Below, in pieces: positions 6,982 to 12,400 of a DNA stretch of 12,400 bases. The stretch spans positions 1-12,400 of the forward strand of contig JAPYQV010000039.1 of assembly GCA_029937205.1 (NCBI GenBank), in the 5' to 3' direction. A model generated the notes under the pieces. That model worked only from the letters and a program-made list of their open reading frames with translations, did not search any database and was not told the origin of the DNA. This stretch comes from Alphaproteobacteria bacterium. Lineage in GTDB: Bacteria > Pseudomonadota > Alphaproteobacteria > UBA828. The position numbers were made by a program, and so were the translations under genes. Numbering within the stretch: the stretch's first letter is position 1; each line of letters starts with the position of its first letter.

Positions 6982-7782
6982 TCATTTGGGCAATTGCGCC
7001 GCATATTCCTCGAAGATCATAAGGATCTGCTTCACATCCACATTCAGTTCGTCCCAAAGCGGCATGAGCCAGGGTTTGCGCTTCTGCATGAAACGTTTGA
7101 AGTCATCGCAATTACGTTTTTCCAGTTCCTGCCTAAAACGCACCATATGGCCAGTGAATTTATCGGTGCCGAGGTCCTGAAACGCCTGCAATTCATACAG
7201 TGACGCCTCGCATTCGACATTCAGCCCACTCATTTTTTCGAGGCGGCCGTGCAAATGCTGAAGGCCATGTCCAACCAGCTCATGAACGATCCCCTCGGCC
7301 GCAATTTCGGCCGGCGAGTGCTGAATGATATAGCGGCCAAGCATGGCAACGAAGACGGTCTCGCCCGGTGCCACAGACGCCGGTTCAAAGAAATCGGGCA
7401 AGAAAGCGGCAAGCGTAACGTCTCCACGCGCCCATTCCGGAAATCTCGGGTCGTAGATGATGACCGCATCGCCCGCTGCCTTGAGCTCCTCCAGCTTGTC
7501 CGTGTTATAGGGCGAACGCTCATAGAGGATGTCGATAGCGTCGCGAATGACCGCAAGCGCTTGATCAGGGCCCATCACCGGGATATCGAACGTCTCATCG
7601 GCAGCTGGCGGAACGGCAATCAAATATATGCCGCGATATACTTCCTCGCGGCTGGAATTGCCGTTTTCGGAGGCCGAAGCGGTAATCGGGACGAGCGCTT
7701 GCGCCAATATGCCAACCACAAGCGCAGTACAAATGCGCCGCGCCCTGGCGAAGCCTTGCAGCCTCTGATAAAAACCGCTCAC
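6982..7782 (-). CDS. Exported protein with HELVGH motif, putative zinc metallopeptidase, family not recognised
   Basis: I do not recognise the family. From the GTG at 7782 the product is 266 residues. It begins with a basic stretch (QRLQGFARARR) and a hydrophobic segment (about 18-34) ending in ITASAS, a plausible signal peptide with cleavage near residue 38, so it probably acts in the periplasm or outside the cell. Residues 167-172 read HELVGH, the HExxxH zinc-site form known from M49 (DPP III, HELLGH) rather than ordinary HExxH. A second glutamate cluster, VECEAS (189-194), lies 17 residues later and could give the third ligand. The rest is unlike M49, which is much longer, so a peptidase role is only a suggestion. 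A longer reading from ATG 7830 would overlap the divergent gene and place 16 residues before the signal peptide, so I prefer GTG. It precedes the regulator by 47 bases on the same strand. Confidence 0.7.
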   Translation of the reverse strand: MSGFYQRLQGFARARRICTALVVGILAQALVPITASASENGNSSREEVYRGIYLIAVPPAADETFDIPVMGPDQALAVIRDAIDILYERSPYNTDKLEELKAAGDAVIIYDPRFPEWARGDVTLAAFLPDFFEPASVAPGETVFVAMLGRYIIQHSPAEIAAEGIVHELVGHGLQHLHGRLEKMSGLNVECEASLYELQAFQDLGTDKFTGHMVRFRQELEKRNCDDFKRFMQKRKPWLMPLWDELNVDVKQILMIFEEYAAQLPK

Positions 7783-7813
7783 GTGCGTACCCCGGGGCGG
7801 AGAAAAAGAAAAT

Positions 7814-9004
7814 ATGGCGAATGCGGACAACGGTGATTTAAAGGTCGAAACCCTTCTTTCCGTGCTGGGCCGCGATGCGGAGGCGCATCGCGGTGCTGTG
7901 AACGTTCCTGTATATCATGCCTCGACCATTCTGTACCCGACAGTAGCGGCGCTTAAGAAAGCCGGAAAACGGGAACACGGCGAGGTTTTCTATGGCCGCC
8001 ACGGCACGCCGACAACATTTGCGCTACAGGATACGGTGGCCAAAGTCGAAGGCGGCTGGCGCAGCTTTGCCTTCAGCTCCGGAAAAGCCGCGATTCTCGC
8101 CGCCTTGCTGGCCTATTTAAAAAGTGGCGACCATCTCTTGATGGTGGATAGCGCCTATGGCCCGAGCCGTGAACTGGCCGAGGGTCTGCTTGAGCGCCTC
8201 GGCATCAGCCATACCTTTTACGACCCGCTCATCGGCAACCGCATTGCCAATTTAATCGAGCCCAACACCCGCGTCGTCTTTACCGAATCACCCGGTTCTC
8301 TCACCTTCGAAATGCAGGACCTGCCGGCGATTGCCGAAGTGGCGCATGCTGCCGGCGTGACCGTGATCACCGACAATACTTGGGCTTCACCGCTGCTCTG
8401 CGACCCTTTTGCGCTCGGCGCGGATGTCTCCGTACAGGCGGCAACGAAATATATCGTCGGCCATTCCGACGCCATGCTGGGCATGGTTACGGTCACCGAA
8501 GAAAGTTATGCGCCGGTCAAAAAGGCGTTTGAAGACCTCGGCGCATGCGCCGGCCCGGATGATTGTTATTTGGCGCTAAGAGGTATGCGCACGCTCGCCG
8601 TCAGGCTTGCCCAACAGGGAGAAACCGGCCTGCGGCTCGCGGCCTGGCTGGCCGAGCGACCGGAAGTCTACCGCGTCCTCCACCCGGCCCTTCCGGGCGA
8701 TCCCGGGCATGACATCTGGCGGCGTGATTTCAGCGGCGCATCGGGTCTGTTCGGCGTGGTTCTAAACCCGGTGTCGGAAGAAGCCGTGGCGGCGATGTTG
8801 GATGGCCTGGAATTGTTCGGCATGGGCTATTCCTGGGGCGGCTATGAGAGCCTGGCAATACCCACATATCCGCACAAAGCCCGCGAAACGAGCGATTGGG
8901 ATCCAGCCTACCCGTGTCTAAGGTTCCATGCCGGGCTGGAGCATTCAGACGATCTCATCGCCGACTTGGAAGCCGGATTAAATCGCCTTAACGCATTGCT
9001 ATAA
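7814..9004 (+). CDS. metC: Cystathionine beta-lyase (Cys/Met metabolism PLP-dependent enzyme)
   Basis: The enzyme cleaves cystathionine to homocysteine, pyruvate and ammonia in methionine synthesis. The 396 residues match the family length, and the fold-type I PLP signature is complete. YGRHGTPT (60-67) supplies the phosphate contact from the neighbouring subunit, SSGKAAILAAL (88-98) is the phosphate-binding turn, and TDNTWASP (186-193) has the aspartate that holds the pyridine nitrogen. AATKYIVGHSD (209-219) places the Schiff-base lysine at K212, and R370 in the C-terminal RFHAGLE binds the substrate carboxylate. YSWGGYESL (339-347) is typical of bacterial MetC rather than gamma-synthases. 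ATG at 7814 is the only start that keeps the conserved N-terminus; GGAG lies about 12 bases upstream. Related activities such as methionine gamma-lyase cannot be fully excluded. Homocysteine links it loosely to methyl metabolism. Confidence 0.9.
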   Translation: MANADNGDLKVETLLSVLGRDAEAHRGAVNVPVYHASTILYPTVAALKKAGKREHGEVFYGRHGTPTTFALQDTVAKVEGGWRSFAFSSGKAAILAALLAYLKSGDHLLMVDSAYGPSRELAEGLLERLGISHTFYDPLIGNRIANLIEPNTRVVFTESPGSLTFEMQDLPAIAEVAHAAGVTVITDNTWASPLLCDPFALGADVSVQAATKYIVGHSDAMLGMVTVTEESYAPVKKAFEDLGACAGPDDCYLALRGMRTLAVRLAQQGETGLRLAAWLAERPEVYRVLHPALPGDPGHDIWRRDFSGASGLFGVVLNPVSEEAVAAMLDGLELFGMGYSWGGYESLAIPTYPHKARETSDWDPAYPCLRFHAGLEHSDDLIADLEAGLNRLNALL

Positions 9005-9009
9005 ATCAA

Positions 9010-9495
9010 TTAACCCCAATCTGTTGTTTTGTATCTCTTGGCCCAATCCACGCCTTGCCACGTGATCATTTTCTCGGGGTGTACAAAAATCAACCATCTC
9101 GGCTCCGGCAAAGTCGGTGCCAAATAATCAGGCCCATTCACGCCGAGATAGCGCACCGACATGCGGGTTGCGATTTCCACCCATTTTCCGCCGACATTGG
9201 CCTCCTCGACAATTTCTGCCTTGCCTTTGACCATGACCTTGCGAAGGCCCTCGGCCTCGTCGATACAAAGCGAAACGCGGGGATCATTCTGGATATATTT
9301 TGCCCAGATCGAACGTTCGCGGGGCACAATGAAAAACCCGTCATCGCTGTATTCAAACCAAACCGGCACGACATAGGGCCATCCGTCTCCATCCAGGCAG
9401 CCAAGCCGACAAACCGTATTTCCGGCCAGGAAGTCGATCATTTCCTGCTCGTCCATGCCGCCGACTTTGCCTCTCCACGATTCGTTCTCGGCCAT
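9010..9495 (-). CDS. Pyridoxamine 5'-phosphate oxidase-fold (PPOX/FDOR) flavin or F420-binding protein
   Basis: The split beta-barrel of the PNPOx-like superfamily is recognisable: EQEMIDFLAGNTVCRLGCLDGDGWPYVVPVWFEY forms the first strands, followed by FFIVPRERSIWAKYIQNDPRVSLCID and the VKGKAEIV strand. Such proteins bind FMN, F420 or haem and often carry out poorly defined reductions. The start is taken as ATG 9495 because GGAGG lies 5 bases upstream (9501-9505); the in-frame ATG at 9507 has no suitable Shine-Dalgarno sequence. That gives 161 residues, normal for the family. It diverges from the F420 cluster, so use of F420 is plausible but not shown. The stop lies 5 bases from the stop of the converging cystathionine lyase, with no visible terminator between them. 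Confidence 0.82.
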   Translation of the reverse strand: MAENESWRGKVGGMDEQEMIDFLAGNTVCRLGCLDGDGWPYVVPVWFEYSDDGFFIVPRERSIWAKYIQNDPRVSLCIDEAEGLRKVMVKGKAEIVEEANVGGKWVEIATRMSVRYLGVNGPDYLAPTLPEPRWLIFVHPEKMITWQGVDWAKRYKTTDWG

Positions 9496-9638
9496 CTCAG
9501 CCTCCATTTGTTTTAGTTAGATGGATTTCCTCCATTTAAATATGCTCGCCAATGCAAACACAAGGCACAGATTGCGGCCAAGGAGGCGCTTGTGTGATAA
9601 ACGACGGAGAAAGTAATGACGAACCTAGGAGATTTGAT
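9496..9638. promoter_or_regulatory. Divergent promoter region between the PPOX gene and the F420 cluster
   Basis: This 143-base gap must hold promoters for both directions. Rightward, TTGCGG (9572-9577) and GATAAA (9596-9601) spaced by 18 bases are a weak sigma-70-like pair; AGGAG (9627-9631) is a good ribosome site, 7 bases from the ATG at 9639. Leftward, an AT-rich TATTTA-like box lies near 9538-9543. A nine-base direct repeat, CCTCCATTT at 9501-9509 and 9529-9537, and the inverted repeat ATGGA/TCCAT (9521-9535) are also present. Assignments are by eye. Confidence 0.35.
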
Positions 9639-10505
9639 ATGCGTGTCGGAGCCGTCTTTCCACAAACTGAAATTGGCGCGGACCCTGCTGCCGTAAGAGA
9701 TTATGCCCAGGCCGTCGAGGGGCTTGGCCTGGACCATATTCTTACCTTCGATCATGTGCTCGGTGGCAATGCCGCTACCCATGACCTCAAGGGACCTTAC
9801 AAGCATACGGACATGTTTCATGAATTGTTTGTGCTCTATGGTTTTCTCGCTGCGGTAACGCAAAAGATTGAGTTGACCAGCGGCATTATCATCTTGCCGC
9901 AGCGTCAAACGGCATTGGTCGCGAAACAGGCTGCGGCGATCGACATTCTCAGCCAGGGACGTCTCCGTCTCGGTATCGGCATCGGTTGGAATGATGTGGA
10001 ATATGAAGCGCTTGGCATGAATTTTAAAGACCGTGGCAAGCGTTGCGAAGAGCAGGTCGAAGTCATGCGGGCGCTGTGGTGCAACGAGCTCATCACCTAT
10101 GACGGCAAGTGGCATAAAATCACCGATGCGGGCTTGAACCCGTTACCGCCGCAACGCCCCATTCCGGTCTGGTTCGGCGGCCACGCCGACGCGGTCATGC
10201 GCCGGGTGGCACGTATTGGCGATGGCTGGTTCCCAATATTCCCGCTCGACGACAAAGGCAAATCCGAACTCGACAAATTGCAAGGATACATCGCGGATGC
10301 CGGACGCAAACCAAAGGATGTCGGCATTGAAAGCGTCATTTTTATTGCCGGAAAAACGCCCGACGAATGGGCAAGCGAAGTCGCGGCATGGAAGCAATAC
10401 GGCGCCAGCCACATTTCACTTAATACGATGGGCGCCGGATTTTCCTCTCTGGAAACGCATATCGATGCTATTCGGCGCTTCAAAGAAGTGGCGTCGGATA
10501 GCTGA
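9639..10505 (+). CDS. LLM-class F420-dependent oxidoreductase
   Basis: A luciferase-like monooxygenase TIM-barrel protein of the F420-dependent branch, of the type classed as TIGR03619. Visible motifs are the N-terminal strand MRVGAVFPQTEIG, then HILTFDHVLG (33-42), ELTSGIIILPQRQTALVAKQ (78-97), LSQGRLRLGIGIGWNDVEYEALG (104-126), RGKRCEEQVEVMRALW (132-147), PIPVWFGGHADAVMRRVARIGDGW (174-197) and the closing DAIRRFKEVA. These enzymes move hydride between F420H2 and varied substrates; the substrate is unknown. The frame is open from ATG 9552, but ATG 9639 is chosen because AGGAG lies 7 bases upstream and the family N-terminus starts exactly there, giving 288 residues. The F420 genes downstream support the cofactor call. 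First gene of the rightward cluster, 2 bases from the next. Confidence 0.88.
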   Translation: MRVGAVFPQTEIGADPAAVRDYAQAVEGLGLDHILTFDHVLGGNAATHDLKGPYKHTDMFHELFVLYGFLAAVTQKIELTSGIIILPQRQTALVAKQAAAIDILSQGRLRLGIGIGWNDVEYEALGMNFKDRGKRCEEQVEVMRALWCNELITYDGKWHKITDAGLNPLPPQRPIPVWFGGHADAVMRRVARIGDGWFPIFPLDDKGKSELDKLQGYIADAGRKPKDVGIESVIFIAGKTPDEWASEVAAWKQYGASHISLNTMGAGFSSLETHIDAIRRFKEVASDS

Positions 10506-10507
10506 GA

Positions 10508-10939
10508 ATGAAACTGTCCGGTCATAAGGCGGCGTTCTTCGACACCCGACGCATCGCCTATCTGGCGACCGCGGACCGGCACGGCGAACCCCATGTCGTG
10601 CCGGTTTGTTTTGTCCGCATGGGCGAGCAAATTTACATCACCATTGACCAAAAACCGAAGCGCCTGACAGATCTCAAACGCCTGCGCAATATTGCCGAAA
10701 ACCCATCCGTCGCACTTACCGTCGAGCACTATGACGATGCTGACTGGACAAAATTAGGCTGGCTCATGGTGCGCGGCAAAGCCGTTATTTTACGTGACGG
10801 AAGCGACCATGACGCAGCGCAGGCGGAGCTGCGCGCGAAATACCATCAACTGCAAAATATGGAGTTGGAATCTCTGCCGGTGATCGCTATTCAGGTTGCC
10901 AAGGTTGCGAGTTGGGGTGACCTTACGCCAAAGCCCTAA
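10508..10939 (+). CDS. PPOX-class F420-dependent protein (Rv0121/TIGR03668-like)
   Basis: A 143-residue split-barrel protein with the start pattern of this F420-linked family: FFDTRRIAYLATADRHGEPHVVPVCFV (10-36), then IYITIDQKPKRLTDLKRLRNIAENPSVALTVEHYDDADWTKLGWLMVRGKAVIL. The LATADRHGEPHVVPV and KRLRNIAENP segments are characteristic, with the arginines and lysines expected for the phosphate/glutamate tail of F420. The family is known from gene neighbourhoods with F420 synthesis genes and is a probable F420-dependent reductase; its substrate is not known. The ATG is 2 bases after the LLM-oxidoreductase stop with no strong Shine-Dalgarno sequence, so the two are probably translationally coupled. 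cofE follows after 47 bases. It belongs to the same fold as the divergent PPOX gene at 9010-9495 but to a different subfamily, so recent duplication is unlikely. Confidence 0.85.
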   Translation: MKLSGHKAAFFDTRRIAYLATADRHGEPHVVPVCFVRMGEQIYITIDQKPKRLTDLKRLRNIAENPSVALTVEHYDDADWTKLGWLMVRGKAVILRDGSDHDAAQAELRAKYHQLQNMELESLPVIAIQVAKVASWGDLTPKP

Positions 10940-10986
10940 CGCCCGCGCCGTTCTGCTCTTCTTCCTGCCAACCGGAAAGCGCCTCC

Positions 10987-11754
10987 ATGCCAAATCGCCT
11001 CGAGCTTATCGCTCTGCCCGACATCCCATTGGTCCAACCGGGCGACGATCTTTCGCAGCTGATCGCCGCCGGCTTGGAGCGGGCGGGCGAAACTTTGCAA
11101 GATGGCGATGTGCTCGTCATTGCCCAAAAGATCGTCTCAAAGAGTGAAGATCGCTTTGCTGACCTTGATGGCGTCACACCATCGGCACGGGCGATCGATT
11201 TGGGAGAGAAGACGGATAAAGACCCGCGCCTGGTGGAATTGATATTGTCTGAATCCCGTGAGGTCCTGCGCTATCGTCCGGGCGTACTGATTGTCGCCCA
11301 CAAGCTTGGCTACGTTCTTGCCAATGCGGGCATCGACAGTTCCAACGTGGCACCGCAGAATAACGGCCAGCGTGTCCTCCTGCTGCCGGTTGATCCGGAT
11401 GGCACGTGTGCCAATATTCGCACCGCAATGAAGAAGCGCTTCAGCAAGAATGCAGCCATTGTGATCAGCGACAGTGTCGGGCGCGCCTGGCGCGTCGGCA
11501 CCGTGGGGATTGCGCTCGGTGCGGCCGGTCTCGAATCGGTTCTCGACTTGCGTGGACAATCGGATCTTTATGGCCGACCGCTGGCGGTCTCCATTGTCGG
11601 TCTCGGCGACGAGCTGGCTGCCGCCGCCTCGATTTTGCAAGGCCAAGGCGATGAAGGCCTGCCGGTCGTCTTAATCCGTGGCCTGGACCGCTCCGCCAAT
11701 CAGGGCAACGGCTCAACGCTTGTCCGCGACAAGGAGGAGGATTTGTTCCGGTGA
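10987..11754 (+). CDS. cofE: Coenzyme F420-0:L-glutamate ligase CofE
   Basis: CofE adds L-glutamate residues to F420-0 using GTP, forming the (poly)glutamate tail of coenzyme F420. The 255-residue protein shows the family series LPDIPLVQPGDDL (10-22), DVLVIAQKIVSKSEDR (41-56), DPRLVELILSES (79-90), NAGIDSSNV (113-121), LLPVDPDG (132-139), VISDSVGRAWRVGTVGIALG (159-178) and DLYGRPLA (193-200). It is a stand-alone enzyme of archaeal CofE size. The C-terminal FMN-dependent domain that makes mycobacterial FbiB bifunctional is absent, so dehydro-F420 reduction must come from elsewhere. ATG 10987, with GGAAAG about 8-13 bases upstream. The stop overlaps the start of cofD by 4 bases (GTGA). Confidence 0.95.
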   Translation: MPNRLELIALPDIPLVQPGDDLSQLIAAGLERAGETLQDGDVLVIAQKIVSKSEDRFADLDGVTPSARAIDLGEKTDKDPRLVELILSESREVLRYRPGVLIVAHKLGYVLANAGIDSSNVAPQNNGQRVLLLPVDPDGTCANIRTAMKKRFSKNAAIVISDSVGRAWRVGTVGIALGAAGLESVLDLRGQSDLYGRPLAVSIVGLGDELAAAASILQGQGDEGLPVVLIRGLDRSANQGNGSTLVRDKEEDLFR

Positions 11755-12400
11755 GCGATACCACCACCTGCCTTGCGCTTTCAGGCGGTGTTGGCGGTGC
11801 CAAGCTTGCGCTCGGCCTGGCAAATTATCTTGATCCAACGGCGCTCGCCATTGCGGCAAATATCGGCGACGATTTTGAGCATCTCGGCCTGACCATCTGC
11901 CCCGATATCGATACCCTGACCTACACGTTATCGGGCCTCAACAATCAGCAAACCGGCTGGGGTCGCGCCGAAGACACGCCGACTTTCATGCGCGCCCTGG
12001 AAGCGCTTGGCGGCGAAACCTGGTTTCACTTGGGGGATGGCGACCTGGCCATGCATGTGGCGCGCAGCCATCGCCTGCGCACCGGTGAAACGCTGAGCCG
12101 CATTACCGCCGACATTTGCCAAAATCTAAATATCCGGGCGCGCATTATGCCGGCGAGCAACGACCCGGTGCGGACGATTGTTCAGACATTGTCGGGACCG
12201 CTACCGCTGCAGCATTATTTTGTCCGCGAAAAATGCGCGCCCGAGGTTACGGGATTTCGCTATGAAGGCGCCGAACAGGCGCAGGTGAATCCGGATATTT
12301 TCGCGGCACTATCGTCGCCAACGCTGCGCGCCATCATCATTTGCCCCTCCAACCCCTACATCAGCATCGACCCAATCCTCGCCATGCCCGAGCTAAATAG
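11751..12400 (+). CDS. cofD: 2-phospho-L-lactate transferase CofD (FbiA-like), 3' truncated
   Basis: CofD joins the phospholactyl (or phosphoenolpyruvyl/phosphoglyceryl) part of the GDP-activated donor made by CofC to the deazaflavin Fo, giving F420-0 or its dehydro form. The frame is open from GTG 11751 to the window end (216 codons of about 310 expected). It shows LALSGGVGGAKLALGL (8-23), ANIGDDFEHLGLTICPDIDT (36-55), TLSGLNN (59-65), GWGR (69-72), FHLGDGDLAMHVARSH, MPASNDPVRT and CPSNPYISIDPIL. These are the nucleotide- and Fo-binding blocks of the family. The start overlaps the cofE stop by 4 bases, and the strong AGGAGGAGG (11732-11740) sits 10 bases upstream, inside cofE, so the pair is one transcript. 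The missing end and probably cofC and Fo synthase lie beyond the window. Confidence 0.95.
   Translation, partial: MSDTTTCLALSGGVGGAKLALGLANYLDPTALAIAANIGDDFEHLGLTICPDIDTLTYTLSGLNNQQTGWGRAEDTPTFMRALEALGGETWFHLGDGDLAMHVARSHRLRTGETLSRITADICQNLNIRARIMPASNDPVRTIVQTLSGPLPLQHYFVREKCAPEVTGFRYEGAEQAQVNPDIFAALSSPTLRAIIICPSNPYISIDPILAMPELN

Noticed and set aside
7249..7836. Rightward 195-codon open frame opposite the HELVGH gene
   Set aside because: The opposite strand has the signal peptide and HELVGH motif and better composition; this frame gives a basic, motif-free product.
9552..9638. 29-residue N-terminal extension of the LLM oxidoreductase from ATG 9552
   Set aside because: The extension has no family similarity, and a well spaced AGGAG precedes the ATG at 9639, where the conserved N-terminus begins.
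9513..10115. Leftward 200-codon frame opposite the LLM oxidoreductase
   Set aside because: It is antisense to the conserved core of the LLM enzyme and has no recognisable domain or ribosome site.
10097..10729. Leftward 210-codon frame opposite the LLM and PPOX genes
   Set aside because: It spans the junction of two well supported rightward genes and looks like a shadow.

Overview
The window is gene-dense bacterial chromosome of moderately high GC, with no RNA genes, mobile elements or CRISPR. The gene families, the pairing of a corrinoid methyltransferase module with a GlxA-type regulator, and the codon style suggest an alphaproteobacterium, perhaps an uncultivated Rhodospirillales-like lineage. 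That assignment is inference from gene content only. Thirteen protein genes account for nearly all of the sequence, and both the first and the last run off the edge.

Region 1 (1-5840) concerns one-carbon chemistry. The 3' two thirds of a dimethylglycine/sarcosine-dehydrogenase-like gene (FAD oxidoreductase fused to a GcvT domain) runs rightward. Converging on it, with an 8-base gap, is a four-gene leftward operon (5840 to 1557): a B12-binding corrinoid protein, a DUF1638 protein of unknown role, a pterin-binding methyltransferase (methyl-tetrahydrofolate:corrinoid type), and a RACo-like [2Fe-2S]/ASKHA activator that would re-reduce inactive Co(II) corrinoid. Together they look like the corrinoid half of a methylated-amine or betaine demethylation system that passes methyl groups to tetrahydrofolate. 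The substrate-specific MttB-type methyltransferase that usually loads the corrinoid is not in the window.

Region 2 (5841-7782) holds a GlxA/GbdR-type AraC regulator directly upstream of the corrinoid operon on the same strand. Similar short inverted-repeat elements precede the regulator and the operon. Upstream of the regulator is a gene for an exported protein with an HELVGH motif, a possible metallopeptidase of no recognised family.

Region 3 (7814-9495) has a PLP-dependent cystathionine beta-lyase, and converging on it a PPOX-fold flavin/F420-binding protein.

Region 4 (9496-12400) is a rightward coenzyme F420 cluster: an LLM-class F420-dependent oxidoreductase, a small PPOX-class F420 protein, cofE, and cofD (overlapping cofE by 4 bases and cut by the window end). 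F420 synthesis genes are patchily distributed in proteobacteria, so this cluster and the corrinoid module are the two most notable parts of the window.
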